This document shows positions 1 through 8,993 of a DNA stretch of 64,000 nucleotides, in pieces; the first letter of the stretch is position 1, and each line of letters starts with the position of its first letter. The notes under the pieces are model-generated. The model was given only the letters and a program-made list of their open reading frames with translations. It was not told the DNA's origin and ran no database searches. The position numbers and the translations under genes were made by a program. Location: the NCBI RefSeq assembly GCF_029906645.1, contig NZ_JARYGZ010000001.1, forward strand, positions 673,208-737,207. The letters are read 5' to 3'. The stretch comes from Sphingomonas oryzagri. GTDB taxonomy: Bacteria > Pseudomonadota > Alphaproteobacteria > Sphingomonadales > Sphingomonadaceae.

Positions 1-887
1 AATCCGAACTGTCGCGCAAGATCGAGGACCCGAAGCCTGCGTTCCGGCCGGAGCGATACGGTCGTCGGAAACTGATGGTGCGGAGTGAGGAAGATGGCCC
101 TGATCGGGTGGCGCCGGCATTGCTTTTCGAGATGGTCTACATCGATCCCTTCGCGATCGAGCCGGATCGGCACGACCTCCGCCGCGCAGGCCTTGAAGGC
201 CGCCATGGCCGGTTCGTAGGTCAGTTCCTCGACAGCGACGGCATTGCCTGGGCGAAGCAGGATCTGGGCGGCGAGGAAGATGCCGTTCTGGCTGCCCCGC
301 GTGATGCAGATGTTGCGCGAGGTGACGTGCAGGCCGCGTTCGCCGCGCAGCATGGCCGCGATCGCCTCGCGCAGTCGATCGGAACCACGCGGATCGCGAT
401 ACTGTAGCCGGTTTTCGCGCGAAGTGCGCTGGATGGCAACGCGATAGGCCCGCGTCAGAAGATCTGGGGGGAGCAATCTCCCATCCGGCGTCCCCTCGTC
501 GATCTTGAGGCCCTTCCCCTCGGGGACTGCGAGCGGGCGGGCTGGGGCGGCCTCGAAACGGTAGTCGGCGGACCCTGAAGGATCGGGTTCCAGGGGCGGA
601 TTGTCACGTCGCGCCGATCCGGGGAGGAGGGTGGACACCATCGTTCCGCGCGTGCTTTCAGACGACAGCCAACCCTGGGAGATCAGATCCTCGTACGCGA
701 GCACGACTGTCTTTCGGTTGACGGACAGTGCGGCGGCAAGTTCCCGGCTGCTGGGCAGGAAACTTCCCGGCGGAAGGCGTCCGCTCTCAATATCTCTGAT
801 GAGCGCCTGCGTGATCTGCAGGTAGATGGGCGCATCGCGAGAAGTGTCGATCCGTTCGCCGAGGCTGATCTTCCAGGGTCGCAGCAT
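1..887 (-). CDS. MocR/PdxR-type GntR regulator with aminotransferase-like domain (3' part outside window)
   Basis: This frame enters from the left edge and starts at an ATG whose complement is at 885-887. The first ~75 residues are a GntR winged helix (IYLQITQALIRDIESGRLPPG, then LPSSRELAAALSVNRKTV). A linker follows, then the N-terminal part of a fold-type I aminotransferase domain (LQYRDPRGSDRLREAI, ITRGSQNGIFLAAQ, LTPHHQFPT). MocR proteins bind PLP through this domain and use it as an effector sensor. The PLP lysine would lie beyond the window. The gene is divergent from the PaiB-like gene, so it probably controls that operon and/or itself. About 295 of an expected ~470 residues are present. 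Confidence 0.9.
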   Translation of the reverse strand, partial: MLRPWKISLGERIDTSRDAPIYLQITQALIRDIESGRLPPGSFLPSSRELAAALSVNRKTVVLAYEDLISQGWLSSESTRGTMVSTLLPGSARRDNPPLEPDPSGSADYRFEAAPARPLAVPEGKGLKIDEGTPDGRLLPPDLLTRAYRVAIQRTSRENRLQYRDPRGSDRLREAIAAMLRGERGLHVTSRNICITRGSQNGIFLAAQILLRPGNAVAVEELTYEPAMAAFKACAAEVVPIRLDREGIDVDHLEKQCRRHPIRAIFLTPHHQFPTTVSLRPERRLRVLDLARQFG

Positions 888-1097
888 TGGCTCCCGTCCT
901 GTGCCGATTCTGGGCAATTCGATGAACCAGTCTAGATTCGGGCAACGTGCTTTCGCAAGCGGCGGATTGGTCCATCCAAATTTTCGGAATTGGCGCTTGT
1001 GCCATGCCGGGGGACCGGAGATGACTTTTCGCAAGAGGCATGGCTCAGGCTCCGGGGGCGAAGTCATGCCATGCGGTAACGATCGGGGGACAGGCGC
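888..1097. promoter_or_regulatory. Divergent intergenic region with repeated GCCATGC half-sites
   Basis: This 210-bp gap separates the divergent MocR and PaiB-like genes. The heptamer GCCATGC occurs at 1001-1007 and 1068-1074, and its inverse GCATGGC at 1038-1044. The 1001 and 1068 copies both sit in a TGCCATGC-GG context. MocR regulators commonly bind spaced repeats in such gaps, so these are candidate operators. No good sigma-70 promoter could be fixed by eye. Confidence 0.35.
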
Positions 1098-1709
1098 ATG
1101 GCGGATCTATTCGAGCGCTTCGAGCCCGTAGATGCCCGTGATTTCATCGCCGAATATCCGCTCGCGTGGCTGCTGGCGACCGGAGGGCAAGCGAACGAGG
1201 CGGCGCAATTGCCGCTTCTTGGCGAATATGGTGCTGATGATGACCTCGTAAGCCTGTTGGGCCACATTCCGCGTCGGCACCCGCTGGTGCCGGCGCTGGA
1301 GGCCAGGCCTGCCGGTCTGGTGCTGTTTCAGGGCCCGCAGGCCTATATCTCGCCAAACCAGGCCGGAATTCGAAACTGGGCGCCGACCTGGAACTTCATG
1401 CAGCTCAGCATCGAGGTTGAAATAGAGTTCCTGCCTGGCACGACGGGTGCAGCGCTTTCGGCCCTCGTCCATCAGATGGAAAAGCGGCGTCCGAACCCGT
1501 GGAATGCGGGCGAGCTGGGTGACCGCTACGATGTTCTCGAGCAGCGCGTCATCGCCTTTCGCGCGCAGGTGAAGCGATTGGTCGGGCGGTTCAAGCTGGG
1601 TCAGGACGAACAGCCCGACGTTCGCGCCTCGATCATCCGTTCGCTTGATGACAGGCCGCTGGCTTCATGGATGCGCCGGTTCGAAGACCGGGATGGAGGC
1701 GTGTCGTGA
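1098..1709 (+). CDS. PaiB-like FMN-binding protein
   Basis: The 203-aa product matches the PaiB/putative FMN-binding family, a split-barrel flavin-binding fold often annotated as a transcriptional regulator. Visible family features are the N-terminal FIAEYPLAWLLA, the LLGHIPRRHPL segment (usually GHxARxNP), LVLFQGPQAYISPN, the W-x-P-T-W-N-F segment near residue 95 and the C-terminal VKRLVGRFKLGQ. The start at 1098 follows a MocR-divergent leader. The stop TGA at 1707-1709 overlaps the next start (TGATG), so it is probably translationally coupled to the amidohydrolase operon. The true substrate or DNA target is unknown. Confidence 0.85.
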   Translation: MADLFERFEPVDARDFIAEYPLAWLLATGGQANEAAQLPLLGEYGADDDLVSLLGHIPRRHPLVPALEARPAGLVLFQGPQAYISPNQAGIRNWAPTWNFMQLSIEVEIEFLPGTTGAALSALVHQMEKRRPNPWNAGELGDRYDVLEQRVIAFRAQVKRLVGRFKLGQDEQPDVRASIIRSLDDRPLASWMRRFEDRDGGVS

Positions 1710-3109
1710 TGACGGGTGTCGCCCGAGGTGCGATCGCGGTGATGGCGGCGCTGTCGCTCGGTATGGGGGCGCAATCGGTTTCCCCGCGTGGGATCGCGCC
1801 GTGGCGGATCGATCCCTTTCCCAGCACCTATCGCCCCCTGCCGCGTTCGGATTTCCTTCTGACGAACGCGATCGTCCTCGATGGCGCCGGGCACCACCTC
1901 GATCGGGGCGAGGTGCTGGTGCGTGATGGCAAGATCGTTCAGGTCGGCGTCTCTCTTGCCCATGCGCCGGGTGTTCGCGTAGTCGACGCGGGCGGGCGCT
2001 GGGTCACGCCGGGGATCATCGACGTCCACACGCATAACGGCACGTTCGTCGTTCCGCTGACCGATATCGACAAGGATTCCTCCGACGTATCGGAGCTGAA
2101 CAGCCCCGATGTCGCGGACACTTGGATCGAAACGGCCGTCAACGTGCAGGATACCGGTTTTTCCCGCGCGCTCGAAGGCGGGGTTACCACCATGCAGATC
2201 CTGCCCGGATCGAGCCCGATCTTCGGTGGCCGCTCGGTGATCGTCCATCCGATCGAGGCCACGAACATCGCGGCGATGAAGGTGCCGGATGCGCCCCAGG
2301 GCTTCAAGATGGCCTGCGGCGAGAATCCCAAGAGCCAGGATGCCGATGCCCACGACATCCATGGCCCGACCAGCCGCCAGGGCGAAATCACCTACATCCG
2401 GGACGCCTTCATGGCCGCGCGGGACTATCGGGACGCATGGACCCGCTATGCGCAGGGCAAGGCGGCGTCACCACCCAGGCGGGATCTGAAGGCGGAGGCG
2501 CTGGCCGGGATACTAGCCGGCGACATCCATGTGAACATGCACTGCTACCGGTCGGATGACATGGCGACGATGCTGGAAGTGGCGCATGAATTCGGTTTCA
2601 CCATCGGTTCCTTCCATCATGCCGTCGAGGCGTACAAGATCCCGGCCCTGCTGCGCAACGCTGGCACCTGTGCGGCCGTGTGGGGCGACTGGTGGGGGTT
2701 CAAGATGGAGGGGCTCGATGGCGTGCGTGCCAATGCCGCGATGCTCGATCGGGCCGGCGTGTGCGTCAGCATGCATTCGGATTCGGCGATCACCGGCCAG
2801 CGGCTGAACGTCGAGGCGGCCAAGGCCGGCGGGGCCGGGCGGGCGATCGGGATCGACGTGCCGCCCGAGCGGATGATCGAGTGGGTGACGAGCAACTCAG
2901 CGCGCATCCTCGGCATGCAGACGCGCATCGGTACGCTGGCGCCGGGTTACGATGCCGATCTCGTGATCTGGTCGGCCGATCCCTTCAGCGTTTACGCGCG
3001 GGCCGATCTGGTCGTGATCGACGGAGCGGTCGCCTATGATCGCGCGTCGCCGCCGGCGCATTCGCCTTCCGATTTCGAGCTCGGACGGACGGGAGCACCC
3101 CACCCATGA
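1709..3109 (+). CDS. Exported metal-dependent amidohydrolase
   Basis: This amidohydrolase-superfamily protein (about 466 aa) has an N-terminal signal-like helix (VARGAIAVMAALSLGMGAQ), a small beta-sandwich segment and a TIM barrel. The metal ligand motif DVHTHNG (His107, His109) follows TPGIID. Later elements include a possible barrel-end ligand HSDS and the C-terminal APGYDADLVIWSADPF typical of imidazolonepropionase-like members. An in-frame ATG at 1667 exists, but ATG 1709 is preferred: it follows GGAGG at 1695-1699, begins directly with the signal peptide and overlaps the preceding stop. It is followed by two further amidohydrolase-fold genes with 4-nt overlaps. The substrate is unknown; a cyclic amide or dipeptide is typical of the family. 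Confidence 0.88.
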   Translation: MTGVARGAIAVMAALSLGMGAQSVSPRGIAPWRIDPFPSTYRPLPRSDFLLTNAIVLDGAGHHLDRGEVLVRDGKIVQVGVSLAHAPGVRVVDAGGRWVTPGIIDVHTHNGTFVVPLTDIDKDSSDVSELNSPDVADTWIETAVNVQDTGFSRALEGGVTTMQILPGSSPIFGGRSVIVHPIEATNIAAMKVPDAPQGFKMACGENPKSQDADAHDIHGPTSRQGEITYIRDAFMAARDYRDAWTRYAQGKAASPPRRDLKAEALAGILAGDIHVNMHCYRSDDMATMLEVAHEFGFTIGSFHHAVEAYKIPALLRNAGTCAAVWGDWWGFKMEGLDGVRANAAMLDRAGVCVSMHSDSAITGQRLNVEAAKAGGAGRAIGIDVPPERMIEWVTSNSARILGMQTRIGTLAPGYDADLVIWSADPFSVYARADLVVIDGAVAYDRASPPAHSPSDFELGRTGAPHP

Positions 3110-4389
3110 GGACCGCCTTGCTGGGCAGCGTCGCGCTCGCCATCCTGTCCGGGACGGCCGTGCGCGCGCAACCGATCGCGATCGTGCATGCCAAGGCATG
3201 GACGATGACCGCCGCGGCTCCGATCGCGGATGCGACGATCCTGATCGATGGCGGCCGCATCGTCTCCGTGACGCCGAGTGGGGCCGTACCCCAGGGCGCG
3301 GAGACGATCGATGCCAAGGGGCAGCCTGTCACCCCCGGCATCGTCAACTCGGCGACCCAGCTGGGCCTCATCGAGGTCAGTTCGGCGGCAGGGACGCGCG
3401 ACCAGACATCCGAAGCCCATGGCATAGGGCCGGGCTTCGATGTCAGCCCGGCGCTGAACCCCAATTCCGCTCTCGTTGCGCTCGCCCGCGCCGACGGCCT
3501 GACGGGTGCGCTCAGCTATCCGTCGAAATCGGACGAGGCACCGTTCGCAGGGCAGGCGGCGCTGATCAAGCTGCGGACCGATGGCGGGATCCTGGATCGC
3601 CGCGGAGCCGCTGTGGTTGCGGTCATCGGAGGCAACAAATGGCCGAAGGATGCCGGCTCGCGTGCCGCCCAATGGCAATTGCTTCGCAGGGCGTTCGGCA
3701 AGGTCGCCGATGGTCGTCGTGGCGATGGCGGCAAGCATGGCGACCATGGGCATGGCGACGGTCCGCCGGGGCCGCCTCCGGGCAGCGATGATGCGGTGCT
3801 GGGCGACGTGCTCGGCGGTCGCACGCCGCTCGCCATCTTCACCGATCGCGAATCCGACATTCGCGAGGCGATCCGCTTCGCACACGATTTCTCCGTCCAT
3901 GTGGTCATCATGGGCGGTGCGGAGGCCTGGCGCGCCGCTGCCGAACTCGCCGCTGCGCACATCCCGGTGGTGCTGGATCCGCAGGCCAATATGCCGACGT
4001 CCTTCGACGAGCTAGGCAATCGGCTGGACGCGGCGGCGATCCTCCAGAAAGCGGGTGTGGTCGTGGCCTTCGGGATGGCCGGCGGCGCCATCGAGGAAAG
4101 CTACAATGCCGGGCTCGATCTGCGGGAGGGCGCAGGGCTCGCGGTTGCCAACGGTATGCCTTATAGCGAGGCGCTGAAGGCGATCACCGTCAACGCGCAC
4201 AGCCTGTGGGGTGGGGGCGACGGCACGCTGGCGGCAGGCCAGCCGGCGGACATCGTGCTGTGGGACGGCGATCCGCTCGAGCCTTCGACCAACGCGCTTA
4301 CCGTGCTGATCGACGGCCAGCCGGTCTCGACGGACAACCGCCAGCGCGCGTTGGAAGAGCGGTATCTCCCGCTGGCAAAGCCGCAATGA
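3106..4389 (+). CDS. Amidohydrolase-fold protein lacking the HxH metal motif
   Basis: This 427-aa exported protein (signal MRTALLGSVALAILSGTAVRA) has the start and end signatures of imidazolonepropionase-like amidohydrolases (ATILIDGGRIVSV, VTPGIV near residue 80, ITVNAHSLWGGGDGTLAAG, PADIVLWDGDPLE). Where catalytic members have IDxHxH it reads IVNSATQLG (residues 79-87), so the first two metal ligands are absent. Residues ~202-228 form a low-complexity Gly/His/Pro insert (KHGDHGHGDGPPGPPPG). It overlaps the upstream stop by ATGA and the next start by ATGA. Family knowledge suggests such degenerate paralogues accompany an active partner; a subunit role is inference. Confidence 0.85.
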   Translation: MRTALLGSVALAILSGTAVRAQPIAIVHAKAWTMTAAAPIADATILIDGGRIVSVTPSGAVPQGAETIDAKGQPVTPGIVNSATQLGLIEVSSAAGTRDQTSEAHGIGPGFDVSPALNPNSALVALARADGLTGALSYPSKSDEAPFAGQAALIKLRTDGGILDRRGAAVVAVIGGNKWPKDAGSRAAQWQLLRRAFGKVADGRRGDGGKHGDHGHGDGPPGPPPGSDDAVLGDVLGGRTPLAIFTDRESDIREAIRFAHDFSVHVVIMGGAEAWRAAAELAAAHIPVVLDPQANMPTSFDELGNRLDAAAILQKAGVVVAFGMAGGAIEESYNAGLDLREGAGLAVANGMPYSEALKAITVNAHSLWGGGDGTLAAGQPADIVLWDGDPLEPSTNALTVLIDGQPVSTDNRQRALEERYLPLAKPQ

Positions 4390-7300
4390 GGGGGGCGTCG
4401 GCCGGCATTCTGGCGCTGCTCCTCGCCGGCAGCGCGATGGCAACCGTGCCGACCAATGGGATCGGCAGCGATGGGAGGACCCAGCAGGCGCCCGGCCAGA
4501 GCCTGCCGATGCAGCCGGCGCGGACCATCCGGATCCACGCCCATAGCGGCACATGGATGTCGCTCGACATATCGCGCGACGGGCGCCGCCTGCTGTTCGA
4601 CATGCTCGGCGATCTCTACACGATGCCGCTATCGGGCGGGCCGGCGCGACAGCTGACGCAGGGCCTCGGGTTCGACACCCAGCCGACCTTCTCGCCCGAT
4701 GGCCGATCGATACTGTTCGTGAGCGATCGCTCGGGCGCCGACAACCTTTGGGTGGCGGATGCCGATGGCGGCCACCCGCGCCAGATCAGCTTCGGGGACG
4801 ACGATGCCGTCCTTGTGTCGCCGGCATGGGCGGCGGACGGGCGATCGGTCTTCGTCAGCCGCTATCGGGCCGATCTCAACAATGTCGAGCTCTGGCGCTA
4901 CGGGCTGGATGGCAGCGCCGAACTGCTGGTGCCGATTCAGCCGAATGCCGACGCGCCCCGATCGGCCTGGCAGAGCGCGCTCGGCGCCGTCGCCGCTCCC
5001 GATGGCGAATGGCTCTATTATGCCAAGCGGATCGGTGGCATCGACTTCGACGAGGTCGATAGCTGGACGATCGTTCGGCGCGATCTGAAGACGGGGCGGG
5101 AGACGTCGATCGTCGCCGGGGCCGGCAGCAGGGGCGCCGACCACGACACGGCGTTCCGGCCCGCTCTGTCCCCGGATGGTCGCCTGCTCGCCTACGAGGT
5201 CCGCACGGCGGGCCAGACCCGGCTGCGGCTTCGCGATCTCGTGACGGGGACGGACAGGCTGCTCGCCGCGCCGCTCGATCCGGATCAGCTCGAGGCATCG
5301 CTGTGGCAGGATATCATGCCGCGCTACGCCTTCACGCCGGATGGCAAGGCGATCGTCATCAGCCGTGCCGGCGGCTTCGATCGCATCGCGCTCGATGGTG
5401 GAGCGACCAGGCGGCTTGCGCTCGACGCGGACATGCGGGTCGATGTCGGGCCGAGCACGCGCCACGCGATCAGCGACAGCAGCGGCCCCGTCAAGGCGCG
5501 GCTGATCCAGGCGCCCGTCGCATCGCCCGATGGTCAGCGGCTCGCTTATATGGCGCTCGGCGGCCTCTACGTGCAGGCGGCCGTCGATGGCGCCGCTCCA
5601 CGCCGCCTGCCGACAGGCGCGGACATCGTCGCCGAGCCGGGCTGGAGCCCGGATGGGACCTGGCTCACCTATGTGAGCTGGAGCGAGGAGGCCGGCGGAA
5701 CCGTCTGGATGATCAAGGCCGACGGTTCCGGGCCGCCGAAGGCGGTCAGCCGCTTGCCGGCCTTCTACACGGCACCGGCCTTCACGCCGGACGGCACGCG
5801 GATACTGGCGTTCCGCTCCGCCCAGGCGGCGCGGCAGCAGACCAATTTCGAATTTCCGCGTGTCCGCGATGCGGAACTGGTCGAGATGTCCGTGGCCGGC
5901 GGTGACGCACGCGTCGTCACCCATGGCGAGATCGGCGGCCGGCCGCAGTTTGTTGGCGGGGGGCAATCCGTCACCATCAAGGACAGGAACGGGCTGATTG
6001 CGGTCGATCTGGCGACCGGGGCCACGCACCCTGTCGCAAGGATATTGGGGCCGGGCTGGTATTTCATGCCGGGATCCGTTCCGGCGGACGATCTGCGCAT
6101 CAGCCCCGGCGGCAGGTACCTGCTTGCCGGGATCGCGCAGCAGCTGTTCCTCGTCGAGGTTCCGGAGGGCGGGAAGGTTGCGGACCTCACCGATCCGGCC
6201 CTGCCGAAGCGGCGCATCACGACCGGCGGTGTCGATTATTTCGAATGGGGGGCGGGCGACGAGATCCAATGGTCCGTCGGCAGCAGCTTCCGGCGTGAAC
6301 CGCTGTCCGCGGTGCTTCCCCTGGCGACCGGCGCGCCCGCGCTTCCGCCGAGCCAGCCGCCGGCGATCGCGATGAATGTCGAGGTCCCGCGTGCCGTACC
6401 TGAGGGCAAGCTGCTGCTGCGCGGTGCGCGGGTGCTGACGATGGCTCAGGGTGACCGCATCATCGACGACGCCGATATCCTCGTCGATCATGATCGCATC
6501 GCAGCGGTCGGCCCGCGCGGCTCCTTTACCCTGCCGGCGGATACCACGATCCGCGACGTGACCGGCAAGGTGATCGTGCCCGGCTTCATCGACGAGCACG
6601 ACCATATCGGGGAGATACGGCGCGACGTCCTGAGCACCGAGGATTGGGGGCTTCGTGCCCGGCTCGCTTATGGCGTGACGACCAGCTTCGATCCCTCCAC
6701 GCTCAGCATAGACATGCTGAGCTATCAGGACATGCTCGATGCGGGCCTGATGACGGGGCCGCGTCTGCGTTCGACGGGCATGGCGATCTTCTCGATGAAC
6801 CGCTTCGCCTCACTGGATCAGGTACGCGCCGTGCAGCAGCGCTACCGGCAGGATTACGGGCTGGGCAACATCAAGGAATATCGCACCGGCAATCGGCGCG
6901 TGCGCGAATGGATGGCGATGGCGGCGCGGGAAGAAGGCCTGCAGCCCACCACCGAAGGCGCGCTGTCGATGAAGCTCGATCTTTCGCAGATCCTCGACGG
7001 GTTTGCCGGGAACGAGCATGCCCTCGCCGCCGCGCCGCTGGGTGACGACGTGATCGGCCTGCTGGTCGCGATGCACACCAGCTATTCGACCACTTTGATG
7101 GTGACGAATGGTGGGCCGGAGGCGTCCGACTGGTTCATCGTCCACAGGAATCCGTCGGAGGATGCGAAGATCCGGCAATTCTGGACGCCGCCCGCGATCG
7201 AGCAGAAGCTGATCGACCGGCCCGGTCTGCCGCTGCAGGATTATCGCTTCCAGCCGATCGCGGCGGATGCGGCCCGCGTGGCCAAGGCGGGCGGCCTGGT

Positions 7301-7667
7301 TGGGATGGGCGCGCACGGCGAGGTGCCGGGCATCGGGTTCCACTGGGAAATGGAAGCGCATGCGATGGGCGGGATGACGCCGATGGCCATCCTTCATGCG
7401 GCGACCGCTGGATCGGCCGAAACGATTGGACGGCTTGCCGATCTCGGCACGATCGAGCCGGGCAAGCTGGCGGATCTCGTCGTGCTGGACCGCGATCCCC
7501 TTGCGGACATCCGGAACACGACATCGATCGATATGGTGATGCGGGGCGGATTTCTCTATCTTGGTTCGACACTCGACGAGCTTTGGCCGCAGCGGGTTCC
7601 GCTGGCCGAGCCGTGGTTCCGGCGTGCCGCCCCGGACCAGTGGTTGCCGTCGAACCAGGCGCCGTAA
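4386..7667 (+). CDS. TolB-like beta-propeller fused to amidohydrolase, exported
   Basis: The start is ATG 4386, overlapping the previous stop (ATGA); the longer open frame back to 4206 lies inside the preceding gene. The 1093-aa product begins with a signal peptide (MRGASAGILALLLAGSAMA). Next is a WD40-like/TolB propeller with repeated FSPDGRSILFVSDR, SPDGRLLAYE and FTPDGKAIVIS blades (roughly residues 40-640), then an amidohydrolase domain from ~680. The metal motif GFIDEHDH has His738 and His740, and the C-terminus carries IEPGKLADLVVLDRDPLADI. Propeller-amidohydrolase fusions are known in proteobacteria and Bacteroidetes and are thought to act on peptides or cyclic amides in the periplasm. 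The substrate is unknown. Confidence 0.9.
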   Translation: MRGASAGILALLLAGSAMATVPTNGIGSDGRTQQAPGQSLPMQPARTIRIHAHSGTWMSLDISRDGRRLLFDMLGDLYTMPLSGGPARQLTQGLGFDTQPTFSPDGRSILFVSDRSGADNLWVADADGGHPRQISFGDDDAVLVSPAWAADGRSVFVSRYRADLNNVELWRYGLDGSAELLVPIQPNADAPRSAWQSALGAVAAPDGEWLYYAKRIGGIDFDEVDSWTIVRRDLKTGRETSIVAGAGSRGADHDTAFRPALSPDGRLLAYEVRTAGQTRLRLRDLVTGTDRLLAAPLDPDQLEASLWQDIMPRYAFTPDGKAIVISRAGGFDRIALDGGATRRLALDADMRVDVGPSTRHAISDSSGPVKARLIQAPVASPDGQRLAYMALGGLYVQAAVDGAAPRRLPTGADIVAEPGWSPDGTWLTYVSWSEEAGGTVWMIKADGSGPPKAVSRLPAFYTAPAFTPDGTRILAFRSAQAARQQTNFEFPRVRDAELVEMSVAGGDARVVTHGEIGGRPQFVGGGQSVTIKDRNGLIAVDLATGATHPVARILGPGWYFMPGSVPADDLRISPGGRYLLAGIAQQLFLVEVPEGGKVADLTDPALPKRRITTGGVDYFEWGAGDEIQWSVGSSFRREPLSAVLPLATGAPALPPSQPPAIAMNVEVPRAVPEGKLLLRGARVLTMAQGDRIIDDADILVDHDRIAAVGPRGSFTLPADTTIRDVTGKVIVPGFIDEHDHIGEIRRDVLSTEDWGLRARLAYGVTTSFDPSTLSIDMLSYQDMLDAGLMTGPRLRSTGMAIFSMNRFASLDQVRAVQQRYRQDYGLGNIKEYRTGNRRVREWMAMAAREEGLQPTTEGALSMKLDLSQILDGFAGNEHALAAAPLGDDVIGLLVAMHTSYSTTLMVTNGGPEASDWFIVHRNPSEDAKIRQFWTPPAIEQKLIDRPGLPLQDYRFQPIAADAARVAKAGGLVGMGAHGEVPGIGFHWEMEAHAMGGMTPMAILHAATAGSAETIGRLADLGTIEPGKLADLVVLDRDPLADIRNTTSIDMVMRGGFLYLGSTLDELWPQRVPLAEPWFRRAAPDQWLPSNQAP

Positions 7668-7796
7668 CTCTGGCGCATCACAGAATTTGAAGCCTAGTTC
7701 GTGAAGACAAACCGTTATGGGGGGCGTTCGCCAGACGCTCGGCCGGCCGCGCATCTGCCCCTTCTCCGGCCTTCGATTGCCTTTCGCGGTTTGCGA

Positions 7797-8993
7797 TCAC
7801 TTTGCCAATGGTGGGCCTCCGGGCTGCAGCGCCGAGCGCAATCCAGCCGCATCGCACCCGGCGGTATCCGCGCAACCCGCGAAGCGCAGCGTCTGCACCG
7901 CGGCGGGCGAGAGCGGGGTCAGGCCGCGCATCTCGTCGAGCGACTGGCTGCGAAAGCGGACGGCCAGTCGGTAACGGCCGGATCCGTCGGTCCAGCGCTC
8001 GAAGATCAGGGCGCCACCGGGCGGCGGGTCGTCGGGCGCGAACTGGGGCGCCTTCCAGTGCAGGCCCAGCGCCCCGCCGATCAGCGCGAGATTGGTGTCG
8101 TGGCCCACGAACAGGCTGAATGGCGGCGCATCCGGCGCGGACAGGGCATTGGCCACCTCGCCGAGCAGTGCGGATGATCCCGCGCGAGCGATCGCCGGCG
8201 GGCGGGCGGTCAACGCGAATTCCCGGCTGTGCAATTCCAGCAGATGGGTGATCGTATCGCGGGTCGCGCGGCCCCAGCCGACCTGGGCGAGCGGCTGGCC
8301 GTCGGCATATTCCAGCGCCAGCGTCTCGGAGAAACTGCCGCCGGTCGCCAGCGCACCGCCCAGCTTCACCCGTCCACCGTTGGCCGAAACGACGGTCGGT
8401 TTCGCGGCGATGCAGGGGGATGCGTGGCAATCGAGGATATGATCGATCGCGGCCCAATCGTCGGCCAGATCGCGATCGAGCCGCGACGCGCCGCCCTGAG
8501 GCAGTGCCGCATTCGCGGCGGCGGCCGTCTCGGCATTGGTCAGCGGCGACGTGCCGTCGAACGGTGAGAAGCGCGGATCCCGTTGTCCAGCCGCCTCATG
8601 ATCCACGCTCGTCGTGCAACCCGGCAGCAGCGCCGCGACATAGACTTCGGCGGTACGCACCGTGCGCTGGTCGGTGTCGGCCACGGCGCGGATCGCCGGG
8701 CAACCCGATCCCAGCACACCGGCATAGGTCGCCCGATCGAAGGCGCCGAGCATCGTCACCGCCTGCTCGCCATGGTGGCTGAGTTCGCCCCAGCCCACAT
8801 CCCAGGCTGGCCAGGGCGCGGGGGCGAGGCCGGCGGGCAGTGGCTCGGCCTTGGTGGGCGGGCGGATGCCGTGGCGCATCACCACCACCACCCGGTCGAT
8901 CCGCCAGCCGGGAGCCGGGGTGGCCGATGTCGCGAACGATGCCGCCGCCGACGTCGCCAGCACCGCCGTCAGCACGCGCGTCACGGCGCGCAT
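7797..8993 (-). CDS. Histidine acid phosphatase (phytase / glucose-1-phosphatase type)
   Basis: This 398-aa periplasmic enzyme has a signal-like N-terminus (RVLTAVLATSAAASFATSATPA). The nucleophile motif is RHGIRPPTK (Arg40, His41, Arg44) and the proton-donor motif is GHDTNLA (His298, Asp299), together diagnostic of branch-2 histidine acid phosphatases such as AppA and Agp. It hydrolyses phosphomonoesters, probably phytate or glucose-1-phosphate. Its ATG overlaps the stop of the upstream TonB receptor (TGATG), so the two are co-translated. The pairing suggests outer-membrane import of a phosphorylated compound followed by periplasmic dephosphorylation. Phytate as substrate is inferred from family and context. 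Confidence 0.92.
   Translation of the reverse strand: MRAVTRVLTAVLATSAAASFATSATPAPGWRIDRVVVVMRHGIRPPTKAEPLPAGLAPAPWPAWDVGWGELSHHGEQAVTMLGAFDRATYAGVLGSGCPAIRAVADTDQRTVRTAEVYVAALLPGCTTSVDHEAAGQRDPRFSPFDGTSPLTNAETAAAANAALPQGGASRLDRDLADDWAAIDHILDCHASPCIAAKPTVVSANGGRVKLGGALATGGSFSETLALEYADGQPLAQVGWGRATRDTITHLLELHSREFALTARPPAIARAGSSALLGEVANALSAPDAPPFSLFVGHDTNLALIGGALGLHWKAPQFAPDDPPPGGALIFERWTDGSGRYRLAVRFRSQSLDEMRGLTPLSPAAVQTLRFAGCADTAGCDAAGLRSALQPGGPPLAK

Noticed and set aside
4629..6605. 658-codon open frame on the minus strand
   Set aside because: It is antisense to the propeller-amidohydrolase gene, whose motifs are clear. Its translation is Arg/Pro/Asp-rich with no recognisable domain, as expected for the shadow of a GC-rich gene.
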